NCBI GenBank assembly: GCA_021234155.1 | Contig: JAJEKV010000047.1 | Span: 3,150,494-3,214,493 of the forward strand | Direction of reading: 5' to 3' | DNA: 64,000 nucleotides | From: Isoetes taiwanensis | Lineage: Eukaryota > Streptophyta > Lycopodiopsida > Isoetales > Isoetaceae | Shown here: positions 9,938 to 22,545 of the stretch, one piece after another | How the letters are laid out: the number at the start of each line of letters is the position of its first letter | How positions within the stretch are numbered: position 1 is the first letter of the stretch | The notes under the pieces: model-generated | What the model saw: only the letters and a program-made list of their open reading frames with translations | Database searches by the model: none | Told to the model about the DNA's origin: nothing | Program-made: the position numbers and the translations under genes

Positions 9938-11460
9938 TGTGACGTCCCCTACTCGTATACGATGCCCGCACCGTATACGAACAGGAGTTCATCCCCCGCA
10001 CCAGCTCCACAATCGATACAGGCCCTCCACATATCAATCGTGGACCGCCTAGAGTCCACAAAGGGGAAGAGTGAAGGGGTCATTTTACCCCGCCTCCCTC
10101 GGGGCCTACCTAGTCATGAAGCGTAAACATACACGCCAAGAACATAACATCATATATATCCACCTCAAGGGTGGCACCTCAACATCTCTGCATAGACAAA
10201 GATCAAGACAATACAAGGAAGTTCCTACCCAAGGCCTCGGACTCTGTGGGGATGACCGACAAGCTTGGGTCTCCGTGAGTTCAAAGCGCATTTAATCATG
10301 ACAATGGATTGGGCTGGCATAAGAACATGGCTTAGGGTTGTCCACTCCATCCGCCCCTCCCGGCACACTTTGCGTAGTAGGTTGAAAAGTGTTGGGACTG
10401 ATCAGAGCCACGGGTGCATAGCCAAAGGGCTATTCCCTGGGTTACATCTCCCCAGCCCCGATGGGGGGGTAGGGATCACTCCCTCCGCAGAGATCTACAT
10501 GCTGACCCAAGGTGACTAGAGGGCCACCGCCCTTATTCGACTGAACCCATTGAAGGTGAACTCCACCCCACGGTGTCGAGCCCATGCCTTACCCACACTC
10601 GGTGGCAAGCCATTAGACCTAGTCACTCCGATCCCCTGGGAGCACTAACACACCATAGGGACCGGTCAAGGGTCGAACACCTAACCTCATTCTAAGCCGG
10701 TCCGCCCCTTCACCCACAACCTGGTGGGGTTCTTGTACACAGCCGAATTCTAGTAATGCACTAAGAGGGACTATCTAGGAGCATCATCTACTAAGCTTCA
10801 AGTCTCTACCCCCCTTCCCAATACAGTAAGTTCACAGAATTCATCCGTCCATCACATCATCATAGAACAAAAGAATAAGAACTAATCTATATCATAAATA
10901 GGGTTAGGTTCTTTAATTAGAGTCAATCTCGGGATCTGCTTGGCTACTAGGGGTGATTTAATAGGCTAAACCTACTGGTTCGAAGGCTGGAATAAGGTTT
11001 AGGCTATTCAATCAACTAAATACCTGATCCCTGGTTCACTCCTCTGAATTCGAAGGCGTCCATGTCGCAGTTCTGCTTCGAGATGCGGTCGGAAAGGAGA
11101 TCTGACTAGCTGGGGCGTACAGGCAGATCGTGAGAGTTGGAATTGACTCCTCAGGCGCGCGAATCGGAGCTCGGAATGTCTGTGGGCGAAAAGGGGAATG
11201 TTAGGGTTTGATGCCTTATGTAGGCTATCAGTTAGGTTTAGGGTTTTCCATGACCCTTGGTCTACCTTTAATGGGTTAAAGATCTAAAGGTGCGCGCATT
11301 GCTAAGTGTGCGCACCATTGCAAGTTGCCCCCTAGGGCGTCCTTGCTTGGGTATACGCCGGGCGCATTACGCCGACCGACGGCGCGGTACGCTGCGGATT
11401 CGCCAAGCAAAGCACGCGCGGTATACGTCTTGAGACCGTATATCATACTGGAACGTCACA
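9938..11460 (-). mobile_element. 1.5-kb 5' LTR, minus strand
   Basis: On the minus strand it starts TGTGACGTTCCAGTATG and ends GGGGACGTCACA, so both ends carry TGTGACG/CGTCACA. A primer binding site follows directly. Only about 100 bases of internal sequence (9836-9937) remain before the retroposed poly(A). No partner LTR is in the window. The outer end cuts into a host exon at 11461. Bases 11100-11400 match the LTR piece at 1316-1566. Confidence 0.85.
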
Positions 11461-11462
11461 AA

Positions 11463-11775
11463 TTTCCTCGAGTCCGGATATGTGGATCTCGGCATATTTT
11501 TCACGGAGGTCTTTGGCTTGGATCACTGCCAAAAGTTTTCTCTTTGCTGGTAATTTTCCACTGTCGGAATTGCTGGTTTCTTGGTTCGGCTTGGTGAAGA
11601 GTAAGCACTGAGTTGGGGAATGGATTTTGGGGCCATAGTTGGACCAAGAATTGATGATCGGAATGGAAGCAGAGTATGCGCGGGCGGGATAGCGAACGCG
11701 AAGCAAAGCAGGCAAGAATTTGGTAAAGAAATTTAAAATTCGAAAATGGTGCGGTTGCAGAGTGGTGGATAGCAT
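11463..11775 (-). pseudogene. First exon of an unrecognised gene, possible transit peptide, cut by the LTR
   Basis: The minus strand opens at 11775 with MLSTTLQPHHFRILNFFTK, rich in S/T/R/L with few acids over about 45 residues, as in mitochondrial or plastid targeting peptides. It continues to KLPAKRKLLAVIQAKDLREK and YAEIHISGLEE, and is then broken by the LTR at 11460. The last residues of the frame come from LTR sequence. No downstream exon was found on the other side of the LTR within the window. The family was not recognised, and it could also be chance coding. Confidence 0.4.
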
Positions 11776-11879
11776 TAATCATTGCAGTTATTAGCGGTTC
11801 ATGATTATAGGACTCTCTAATTTGTGCATTGGGTACATATGTATATGTATAAAAAGGGCTACATTTTCTAGACACCCTT

Positions 11880-13297
11880 TCATGCTTTTACCCTGCAATG
11901 GTTTCAGGCTGGATTTAGAACCTTTGGAGACTTAAGGATGGAGGAGGAAAACAGGTGGACGACTTGGCAGGAGATTGAACCTAGATTGAAGGGATCTACT
12001 TTGGATAGAGATATCTACAATAAGGTAATGGGAAAAATAGCCCCTCAGCAGGAGTTAGCCTCCAACTCCAATGTTTTCAGACTCTGGTCTCTGAACAAGA
12101 AGGATTGTTATGTAGTTAAGGAGATATATTCTGCACTTATCGATCATAAAATATCCAGGGCCTGTCTATTATGGAAATGTGATGAAGAGGCCTTGGTCAA
12201 GAACTGTGCAAGAGGATGGAGGAACTATGGTTCACCCAAAGTTACTCTTTTCAGATGGCTAGTGCTGCACCAAAGCCTTCAAACTAATGCCAGAAGAGCC
12301 AAATATGATACTGGCACCTCCAGTCTTTGCCCAATGGGTTGTGGGATGAATGAGGATTCCAATCATGTCTTCGTGTGCCAATTATTGATGAAATATGGGC
12401 ATGGACCTCTCAACTGAATTTAGGGGCCCCAGGTAATATTTTCCAGTTCTTAAACTCCGGGTCCAGATTTGTTAATACCTGCAGAACACTTACTTGCTGG
12501 ATCATATGGAGGCATATGAATTTGGTTGCGTTGGAGGGGAAAAGACCTAACATCACCTGGATCAAAACCAATTTGCTAGCCATTATCCAGATACTGCCAC
12601 TGCTCATAAAGCTCTCAAGGGAACTAAATATTGGATCGAATTGGAAGGTTTAGAGATGTATATAATTTCTTCATTCTGCTTCTAACTGATTCTGATGGTG
12701 TGTTGCACAGAGCAGCAGAGGCTGAAGAATCTGGGGGCTCCTATCAGGTGGCTGAGCAACAATGCAGATGATGAGTATTATATTCCCAGGGTGGAGCTCG
12801 AGAATCACTTCATACTACGAAAATTGAGATGATCTACTCTATGGCCATCAAGAAGTTGCTGGTCCGTCCTGAGGTATGGAGGTACAATAGCCTCAAACCT
12901 TTTTTCCAATCCCTCTTTTCATAAGTGGCAGCAGAAGAGGGAGGCCCGGGTTCTGCTGCTGATGGACTATACAACATTTACAATGGAGGAGTTAGATGAA
13001 TTGTTGAATATCTTTGGCAGATCTGCTGTGGCAGACCTTACCATGCAGGATGTCATTGAAGCCAATCTGTGAGACTTCTGTTTGGCGCCAGATTTTGTCT
13101 ACTGGCCCTATTTAAGCTTTATTAGTTAAGTGATATACAGATCTATATGCAGCCAATATGGCTTATTTCCTTCCTTATGTTTTTTCATAAGGGTAGGGCC
13201 TGTTTGAGTGACAAATATATATATTTTTCTCATATGGAGGATTCTGACATGATGTATTCCCTGTAAAATGAATACAAAACCCACCTTACCTTCAAAA
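11880..13297 (+). mobile_element. LINE 3' fragment with zf-RVT domain
   Basis: The ORF at 11938-12417 matches the zinc-binding domain found after plant LINE reverse transcriptases: SPKVTLFRWLVLHQSLQTN, then LCPMGCGMNEDSNHVFVC (C, C and H-x3-C positions as in the family). It goes out of frame near 12380 and continues in another frame to 12653 (RTLTCWIIWRHMNLVALEG). The element ends ACCTTACCTTCAAAAAA at about 13297, the same CCTTCAAAA ending as the LINE at 32902-35521. The reverse transcriptase is absent (5' truncation). Confidence 0.75.
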
Positions 13298-14103
13298 AAG
13301 GGGAGTGTTACCAGTACTTTCTCATTTCTTCTTTAGTTGTATGAATTAACCTCAACAGCTTGTTAAATAAATTAAAAACTTCTGGGCTAAGAAAACTAAA
13401 CCATGTGTTCATACCATTCACATGGCTCGACACTAAGCAAAAAAATATCCAACGGGAAACGAACAAATCAATTATATGAAAACATACTCTCGGGCCATCG
13501 GAGGCAACTGCTCATGCGCAACCCCTTGTTAAGAGTGAAGCCATCAACGATATTATCTGAATATAGTCTTTTGTACAACTTAGTGTAAAATTTCAACAGT
13601 GGAACCCACCATGGAATGCAAGAGACACCCCAAAATTTGATAAACATTTTATGGAATGGAAGTTATTTTAATAATTTTCATGCAATGTCCATTGACTTTG
13701 CAAACTTCAATTCGATGATTGGTTCACATATATACTTCTTCAGTGTAATATTCTTGAAATGGTATAATGTTCTACCCTTTGGACAACATTAATACTACGT
13801 TGGTTTCACAAATTTGAAGTTTTATTATCCCTTTGTCCTCAGTAATATAGATCTATTTGATGAGAAAATGTACTTCTATATGTTAATTTAACAAACAACT
13901 AACGCAATCTTAATCTAGCTATTTTCTAAGGTTTTATTGAAACTTAGTGTCTAAACTGAGAGCGAACACGAAGGCAGAGCTAAGGGTTAAGATGGGTAAA
14001 GGTATGGATCGTGAAAATGATTAGAGTTGTAGAAGAGACGCTTGAACTACATTTTGACAATCAGATTGGTAAAATATGTATCTGGAGATAATTGTTATTG
14101 AAG
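13298..14103. other. No feature seen
   Basis: AT-rich sequence without a convincing ORF, repeat or RNA gene. Confidence 0.5.
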
Positions 14104-14605
14104 CTAAATCCGCTGAGCTTTCAAGGTATCCGAGATATCCACCAACGCATCTTTACTCCCTTTAGACAACATCTTTAAAATTGCTAATACCCTTGCCTTT
14201 CTAGATGTACTAGATGTATCTGTACATAGCCAATCACTAAATCTTTGAGATGAGACTTTTGTAACAGAATCAGATGACTTTCAAGCACCATCATTAGCTT
14301 GAGGCTGAGGAATTATAGTAGGATTGGAATCTGTACCTGCTTGATGCAAATTCCTGTTAATTTCTACTCTCTTACTCGCAATGCCTTGTAAGGGAGAATA
14401 ATCCCTTTCTTTGAGAACTACTAGAGCATGCACCACCGAAGGCAAAGAATCTTCTTCTGACTTATTCACCTCTTTTTGCACAAAAATTGGAAGGTCACGA
14501 ATCTCCAAGTTGGCAACAGACTCACGTCGTTTTGCCGCAGCCTTGGATGAAGCAGTATCTATCTTTTCCATCTCTACCGAAGTGGCCGAAATAAAACAGA
14601 CCTAA
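14104..14605 (-). pseudogene. Unrecognised coding fragment
   Basis: The minus strand reads ISATSVEMEKIDTASSKA, NLEIRDLPIFVQKEVNK, VVHALVVLKERDYSPLQ and, after one in-frame stop at 14281, continues in the same frame with SSDSVTKVSSQRFSDWL and KARVLAILKMLSKGSKDALV to a stop at 14104. A single stop in an otherwise coding-like frame suggests a decayed exon. No family was recognised. Confidence 0.35.
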
Positions 14606-15059
14606 ATAGGCCCCTAACCTGGTATCAACAAGGAAAAATGCAGACAGTCTTAAATTCCATAGTCGCGAGTGCCATCATGAATTGAATTCATATGCCATCT
14701 AATCTTCTTTTACTAGAGTTCCGTCTGCTCAAAATAGTTCTCTGTTGCAAAGATGGTAGCTTTTGTCGGTACATCCCTAATGATGCACTAATACATGACA
14801 TATGTGCTATAACATATATTGTTTTTATCCTCATTTTGTCGACAACTTATGCATATCGATAACTACAAAACAAAGCAGTTTCATATGATCATATACCGAT
14901 TTCGATCTCAGATCGTATAAAGTATGCTTGCGAACCTATAGTTATGAAGGAAGGCATGCACCAAAATATTTCATGCCTTCTGTACTAGCAAGTATGATAA
15001 TCATTGTCAGTGTTCTTATTGCCAATAGTGCATGTTCATGCTGACCGTAGGCTGAGTTC
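14606..15059. other. No feature seen
   Basis: AT-rich intergenic sequence; nothing identified on either strand. Confidence 0.5.
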
Positions 15060-15064
15060 ATGTA

Positions 15065-16677
15065 TGTGATGCTCCCCACCAAATATATGATGCCCCGTCG
15101 TATATCGCGCGGGAAATCCCCCATCCGGCACACCTGTCGCATGGGCCCTCCATCTATCCTGCACCTGGAATGGCCATATGGTGCAGGAAGGGGACACGAA
15201 GGTGTCTTGCGCACCCTTCCCCTATGGGCTCCTATAACAGTGAAAGCATAAACATAAACATCAGCACTAGCAATAATAATACAATCAGCTACCTCGAAGG
15301 GTAGTACCATCTATCCATCCATAGATCTATCATAGACAACAATGCATCATAAAGCAGAATAGCTCCTACCCAGGCTCAGACTCATGAGGAAGGTAGACTA
15401 ACGGTTGGGCCTCAAGATAGAGGAGACCGAGATATAACAATGGCGGGGCTAGAGACAATGGCTAGGGTTGACCACTCCATCCGCTCCTCCTGTGTATACT
15501 TTGCAGATGGGCTAAATTGGGCTCTGGCATGACTATAACCTGCCAGATATGCAATCTCATGGCATCACCCATCAAGACTACTCCGAGTTGCATCTCCCCG
15601 GTCCGATGAGGCAAGAAGGGTTGCATCTCCCCTTCCCGAGGTCTAGTGGCTGGGGGCTAGAGAATCACGACGACACACGATTCGTACCCGACTGAACCCC
15701 CCAAAACAAGAGCCAGGCCGACACCTGCAACTCTTGAAAGGCAGGGCGACAACATTGCCCCAGGATGTGTCGGACCCATACTCCGCTCACTCGAAGCGAC
15801 CGACTATAGGCCTAGCCCGCTATGGGTCCCCAGTCGCCGCGATCAGCAGGGACCTCCCTCCACTTTGCCACTAGCCCCGTTGTATGGTGCTAAGTCACAT
15901 CATAGCCCTCGTAGCCGGGTGGGTTCCTATGCACAGGCCACATAGAATAGGAACTAAAGGGTCTAAACTAGGAGCATCATCTAAGTAATGGCTACTAGGT
16001 CTCTACCCCCTTCCCAATACAAGAGGAGCAAACATGATCAACCAACGTCACATATAAAATAATGAGAATAACATCTAAACCTAATCATATGCATCTTAAC
16101 TTACAGTTAGGGTTCATTGATTAGGGTTCAAGATATAGACTGAGGGTTCTAGGATGGCTCTACTAGAGTTACAAAATGCTAACTCATCTGGAATCCTAAC
16201 TTCTAGATGATCTATAAAGGACTCTAACCCAAATACCTGCTCCAGAAGAACTCTCTCCTGCTCTCGGCATCTCCACGGCCTTCAAGGAGTTCGACGTAGC
16301 TCCCACTCCTACTGATGTGCTCACGCTCTAGGGGCTACTGTGCTATACTGTGCCACAGCAGACGGTTCTCGAAACGGAGTTTCGAGCACGAACAAGGTTC
16401 CAAAACTGTTGGCGCCAGAAAAATGGCCTAAGGTTAGGGTTTGGCCATTTATAGGTTAGGGTTCCATGTCACTGCCACTTGGCTCCAATGCGGTGCTTCC
16501 ATGTGGCGGTGCCTAATAGGGTAAGGCCATGTGGAAATGACCCTATGCCTAAGGTTGGCTAAGTTATACGAAAAACTTAGCCATGCTCCCTTTTCCACCT
16601 ACTATGGTGTACAAGGCTACTAAAGTAGATTTGCACAGTGACGTGGCCCAGAAATATATGTATGTGGGAACGTCACA
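15065..16677 (-). mobile_element. Solo LTR, 1.6 kb, related to the 9938-11460 LTR
   Basis: The minus strand starts TGTGACGTTCCCACATAC and ends GGGGAGCATCACA. It is flanked by ATGTA (15060-15064) and ATGTG (16678-16682), a near-perfect 5-bp target duplication. It shares the GTTG-CCACTCCATCCGC block and the CTCTACCCCCTTCCCAATAC block with the LTR at 9938-11460, so it is a diverged member of the same superfamily. No primer site adjoins it, consistent with a solo LTR formed by recombination. Confidence 0.8.
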
Positions 16678-16682
16678 ATGTG

Positions 16683-17512
16683 CAATAAATCAAGTAAATC
16701 TAGATTAAACTTTCATGAGCTAGTTCAGCGATCAATAGAAATAGAGCTAAGCCAGCAACACAAGAGCCATGGCCATTAATAGGCCTTTCATCCTATTATG
16801 TTATGGACTTCGATAGACGTGAGAGCTTAAGCACACAATGGCTTCAGTTAGAAGATGACACTAGAATTCCGACCAACACAAAGTCCGCAAGAGAAAAGAG
16901 CTGCAAGAAAGGGAGGGGGGGTGGGAGGGGGTAGGGGTGGGGCTTACCTCCTAAACACTGGAATCGGCTCCAAGGGACCAGAATTGGTTGCAACAACATG
17001 CCAGACCATATGTAGAGTAAACGAAAAAACAAAGCGACCACTTCGATGCCCTCCATAGAACGAAAGGGCAATCTGCAGGTTCCTATTTTTATTGAAGACC
17101 AAAATTTTATGTTATTTAGGTGCAGGATTTTTGGCAAGTATTGTACGCTTTGTTATTTTGGAATAGGGGGACAAACAAAAACCATTGGAAAAGTTGCGCC
17201 TGAACTTTTCCAGATTATAGTCTTCCAAGATAGGTTTTGGAAGGGGAAAGGGGTTGGTCTTTGGTCCAACACAAGAAGTGCATCCACAGTATCTAGCTGG
17301 CCCTTTGGTAAAATGGGTGCACATATGAAGTAACTTGAGCAAAAAAATGGAAGCATTTAACATAAATCTTGCCATAAATTGAAAGTCCAACAAGTATAAA
17401 TATTACACAAGCAAATTATATTCTTTCAGAGGAGAAATTTGTGCACAAAGCAAGTAAAATGAGGCACCCTTAAGTCCCTCACCCTTGCAAGGGATATAAG
17501 AGCCTTGACATG
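16683..17512. other. 3' flank of the PME gene; no other feature
   Basis: Contains a G-rich run (GGGAGGGGGGGTGGGAGGGGG, 16910-16930) and otherwise unremarkable sequence. Probably includes the pectin methylesterase 3' UTR. Confidence 0.5.
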
Positions 17513-19397
17513 TTAGACCAAGCCAATGGTAAATGCAATCTTTGTGGCAGGAAGCCACTGGGTAGCAGTGATGAAAGTTTCGGCAGTATACCTTCTCGCT
17601 TGCTCAAATGTCATAATAGTGCTCCATTTCACGCGACCTTGTGTGTTGGCTCCAGGCCCATGGTTCATGTATTCCCCAAAGAAAAGAGTGGTTAATCTAT
17701 TAGAAGTAATATTATCCCAAGCCATCCAACCTAAAGGGTCCACGAGGCTTCCCAAGTTGGACTTCAAGAACACAGTCCTTGAGTAGTCTTTCCAAGGCCT
17801 ACCTAGAAAGGATGATACATTTTGTGTCAGGCCATCTAGCTCTTTTGATTCAGCCACAGTGCACATTTGGAAGGAAAACCCTGTGTTTTGGTAAGGGTCC
17901 ATCCGACCTTGAGCAGTAAATATGTTGGCTTGTCCTGGTAAAGGCAACCTGGCAAGAAGTGTGCAATCTTGAAACACGGCAGCTGCATTCCCAAATATGA
18001 AATCTATAGTGCCTTGTATTACGCAACCCCTATAGAACTGGCGGTTGATATGGGAGTAAAGGGTGTCTTGGTATCCTCTAAATTCACATCTGTAGAAGGC
18101 AGCCTTGTCGGCACTGACACGAGCTGCAACTGCTTGATACATAAGGGGACCAGCAGAGTTCTCAATGGTGATGTCGCGGCCGACAAACCCGAGTCCATCT
18201 ATAGCTGCAAGGCACTAGAAGGGTGAATAGGTGCAACAACATAAAGAATAGGATAGATTTTTTTTTCACTGCAAGAAACAAAGTAAACCAAATTACCAAC
18301 AAAATGGTGATACCAAGTGTAGCAGATTGGAAAGTTGTCATGCCCTTTTGTTGAACATTCTTGTTATTGGTGATGACTGTGTTGCCAATTCCATCGCCCA
18401 CAAACACTACGTTAGGTTTAGTCCAGGGGACTAGAACAGATTCGGCATAAACCCCTGCTTTGATGTAGATCACAAAGGCTTCTCCGGTCCCTGGCGCTGC
18501 ATCCACTGCATCTTGAATCCGCCGGAACTGGCCGCTCCCATCTTTTGCCACACTCACATTCCAACTGGGTTTGAAATACCCTGTCAGAAAACGCCCCCTT
18601 TTGCTTGCAACCCAACTAGGGTTTCCATTTCTGAGCAGTCCTCTTCTTGCAATTGGCCCTGCAGAAGTAAGCCTTACATACATAGCCAGAGAAATGCTTA
18701 TAAGCTTATGCACAAATTCGGCATGGATTTTCATGGCATCGCTCGCATTTCCTGTCATTTTTTCAAAGCCATCGCTGCAGGTATTATCCAGAGTCATTGC
18801 TGCGCTCATCCAGGTAGTAATATCATCACGATACTCATGCTTCCAAGATTTAACATTTACTTTGCTAAATGAGGAAATGGAGTAACTTACATACTGTTTT
18901 GCACTAGCAAGGGTTTCTATGCAATCTTGCAGAGCAGCTTTGACAGTATAATTCATTTCCTTACTGAAGAACTCATTAGTCCAATGCAGCATGTTGTTTA
19001 CATTTTGCAGGGCAGTTGCCATGGATGCCATCAGAAGATTTCTGGGATCATGGAGGTGTGGAAAGGTAGATAAAGATTGAATGCAGGTATCAGGATAAAG
19101 GGTATGAGCACAGGCTTCTTGAAGTGACCTAGAAGATATGCCATGATCCTTAGCATGGGACTTGAAGGACTTAATCTGTAGAACAACTGCAGTGATTGCC
19201 ACCACTAGGAAAAGTATCACCAAAGTTATGATCAGAATCATCATTCTTCTTACTTTTGAGTGCTTCTCACCTGCAAAGGAATCAGCGCGAGCAAGCGAAG
19301 AAGAATTGCTCATCTTCGGGGATGATTGCGCAGACACTGTTGTGGATGAATGATCCATCTGTGTAGGAGAAGGTTGCAAGTCCATCACAAGTGACAT
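17513..19397 (-). CDS. Pectin methylesterase with N-terminal inhibitor-like pro-region (type I)
   Basis: Two exons, 18314-19397 and 17513-18204, joined across a 109-base GT-AG intron, give 591 residues. The enzyme removes methyl esters from cell-wall homogalacturonan. Residues 52-73 form a membrane anchor. Residues about 91-245 are the PMEI-like pro-domain, with Cys at 95, 105, 159 and 207. RRGLL at 251-255 is the usual subtilase processing site. The catalytic domain follows from about 279. All key residues are present: QAVAAR (Q385), GYQDTLY (Q407, D408), DFIFGNAA (D429) and LGRPW (R497). Intron position and length fit plant family members. It stands alone between repeats and looks intact. 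The first ATG was chosen; M5 or M14 are alternatives. Confidence 0.95.
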
Positions 19398-19483
19398 TGA
19401 TGATTCTACAAAATTCTGTAGGTCTATGTTCTTCCACTAAACCTTTGTATATCTTCGAACTGGCCAAAGGGACACCTATATAT

Positions 19484-19493
19484 CTCGTCTCCA
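19484..19493 (-). promoter_or_regulatory. TATA box of the PME gene
   Basis: The minus strand reads GATATATAGG about 90 bases upstream of the PME start codon, a normal distance for a plant core promoter with a short leader. Confidence 0.5.
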
Positions 19494-19499
19494 AGTGTG

Positions 19500-21581
19500 T
19501 AGTAGTATGTATAAAGACACTTCACATGATTTCTATGTCTGTTACTCTGTTTTGTCCATCTGGTTCAAAAGTGTGCAGTGACAAAGTCATTTGTTCTACA
19601 TATATCAACATATGCCAAACCTTAACTGGCTTCTAACACTGTCTAGACAAAAGACCACCTCACCAAAACTTGTAGACAAAGGCAAAAATTGCTCTGTTCA
19701 CAAATCATTGGATTAGTTAATCCGGTTTTGGTGGCATATCTGAGGCGGACAATTTCAGTTCTTGCAAGCTGTCCCCTACAAGAATGCTGCAACAAGTTTG
19801 CCCGTGGATCTTGCCTCTGAATTGGGTTGTAATGGTTTCACAAGACAATTTCCTTTTAGTTGAAAGGGAGAAAAAATTTGAGGCAATTTGGACGAAAGAA
19901 AAAGTTAGTCATGGATGCCTACATATGAAGGACAAACATTATGTCAGAACTTCTAGTTGTGTTTGTGGTTGTCTTGTTCTATTCTTCACTCCTTTCTGTA
20001 TTCTTAATGTTAGTTGTTATTCACACTTTTAGAGAGTTATGGTTCTTAAAAAAGTAGTCCCAACTTTTTAGATTGCCCCAGTTTGTTGCCAAATAGAGTT
20101 CTAAAATTGTTTTGGGTGAACAATATGGTGGAGGGTGGATTAGTTTCCTTTTTTTTTTTTCCTCCCCTTTTCTATTTGTGCAGCTGAAGATGCTTTTTTC
20201 CCAAGGTTGTGGAGGCTGCACAGTGCTATGCAGCCATGAAAACCACATGGCATCAAAACCATATAGTTGCTTGCTTGTTCTTCTTGGTGATAGGATCTGG
20301 CCATAGCAAAGATTGGTTCTAATGAGGCATTGTGTGTTGCTAAACAAAGCATATCTATATCATTTGGCAATCCTAAAATAAGATCCTCCATTTGCACTAC
20401 GTGTTTCTTGTCACATAGTGTATAGGCTTTTTTTTGGGTTGCCCCTAAGGGGGCAAACCCTCGTTCATGTGGGTTTGTGGCATATTATAGGTATATGCCC
20501 AGAATATGCCAACAACCGCTCCAAACCCAGTATGGCATGTAAACTATTGCTGGCCCCTGTTGCTGGGCGGCCGCTCTGGAAACCGTCTAACTGGTTGCTT
20601 TGCCATGAGCAGATCTTTATCTGCAGTTGAATGATGCCCCAACTGTTGTGGTCATACAGAAGTGCAAAAATGCTCGTTTTGTTTCTTATGGAATGAGGCC
20701 GGAGTTGAGAAGCTGACTGTGGATGGGCGGAGATATCATCGCCATTAGAAATCCAACTAATCAAGGCTGTGGTCACATTGTAGAGGCTGTGGTAGCCATG
20801 GTGCGTCCTTCCCTTGCTTGTGCCTGATTTTTGTCGTTGCAGCAAGGATTGCAAGAGTTTTTAAGTATTGATGATTGGTAATAAAATTTCTTCCTAATTG
20901 TTCCTGCTTTCTGCCAATCAATGCCCAATTGCCTCGGTTTAAAATCTAATAACAAATGCACAAAATTGGCATTAGCCTCAATCCGTATATATGGGCCTGA
21001 TTATGATATTTAATTGGGGTAAGTAGAAGTTTCAATGTTATTGATATTTCTTGCATTATTAGACACATACGATTTTTCCTCAACTTTTTTATTCATAAAT
21101 CTTGCAATGCATGACATTAGCTACCTATGAAAAAAAAATTTATTGAAAACTATGGAGTAGTTATGGAGTAATAATTCTTTAAAGAGTGTCAAATTCTATT
21201 AGGGACCCATTCGGGTTCCCAAAAGGTTGGTTTTCTCTTAGTTCGATAACTACCTTATTTTCTATAGAATTGAGGTAGAACTTTGAACGCGAGTAATATT
21301 AGATAACAATTCTCAAGATAAAATGTTGTTGCCCCCATGTTGATCCATTCACCTAGAGCACAATGAGCTAAGAAATATTGATGAAAATGCTCCCCTCGCT
21401 CGTGTGGCATGTAAAGGCATAACTTTTAACTTCAAAATCACAGACTGTAGAATTAATAGTTCTAATGATCATCGTATGAATTTGGGACTAAACTGCAAAA
21501 ATACATATCTAGAAAATCAATAAAATCATAATAATTTGGAAGACCCAATTAGGTCCCCCACTTAAAATAGTTACTAAAAAT
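19500..21581. other. No gene recognised
   Basis: Upstream flank of PME and AT-rich sequence. Bases 20430-20860 have higher GC and open frames on both strands, but no domain could be identified. Confidence 0.4.
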
Positions 21582-22417
21582 TCTATTGATACGATTCATG
21601 TATATTTGAGAAGTATATTTGGGAAGTTGTAGCAACACAGAATCATAGAACCGTAATGAAATAATAGAACACCGGACTAAAGAAACTTTATTCATGCACA
21701 AATGATATGGCAGCACCATTAACCACCCAACCGGATCCACTAGGTTATGGCAAACACAAGTGCTCTATGGCAAATACAAAGCTCTGGCGTTTGGCTTATT
21801 GGCCTTCCAGTCTAATCTAGCTACTCCAAGTAGCCACATATCATAAAAATGATTGCAGATCTGTGGTGTCTATGGCAGTGATCTGTGACCCCTTGTCACG
21901 TTTTCGGCCATTACTCTTTCATACAGATGAACTACGAAATGTGCCACCCCAATTCGGAAACTAGACTCCGAGAGATGAACTACGAAATGTGTCACCTCAA
22001 TTCGGAAACTAGACTCCGAGCCGGTTCCAACGAGCTAAAGGTCACTTCAATCGGACCTCTGGTTGCGGAGATATGTCCAACTGAAGTTTCGGTTCTATTT
22101 ATAGATCTCTCTGCGACTTTAGCCTTTTTTTAGCAGGCAGTTGCTTTTTTTCTCAAAATATCTCCTTGCCTTTAATTAGATTATATGACTTATCATATAG
22201 GACATTATCTAAGGCCTTTTTCTCAACTAATAATCATCCCAATGATAGTGCCTCGACCCCTTCCATAAATATCAATGGTTCTTCACACCCAGATGTTATG
22301 TTATCCTATGCCCCTTTATATTATTAGGTGACCTTAGGAATAATATTTACATAGTATTTGCCATAATTCCAATAACCCATTCGCCGTGGACCACTCCCCC
22401 GTGCTTGCTCCATATCA

Positions 22418-22545
22418 ATCCATCCCTTCTCAAGATAGATCGTCCGCGATCGTCCAAGTACACTCAATTTCAGTCCATCCCTTCTCAAGAAGGATCACCC
22501 CGCGATCATTTCAATCCATCCCTTCTCAAGATGGATCTTCTATGG
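22418..22545 (-). promoter_or_regulatory. Triplicated polypurine tract
   Basis: The purine-rich word TCTTGAGAAGGGATGGA (minus strand) occurs three times, ending at the 3' LTR boundary (22418) and about 55 and 100 bases further in. The copy touching the LTR is in the position of the plus-strand primer; the others are spare copies. Confidence 0.6.

Noticed and set aside
18418-18885. Overlapping ORFs on both strands within the PME exon
   Set aside because: Shadows of the pectin methylesterase reading frame.
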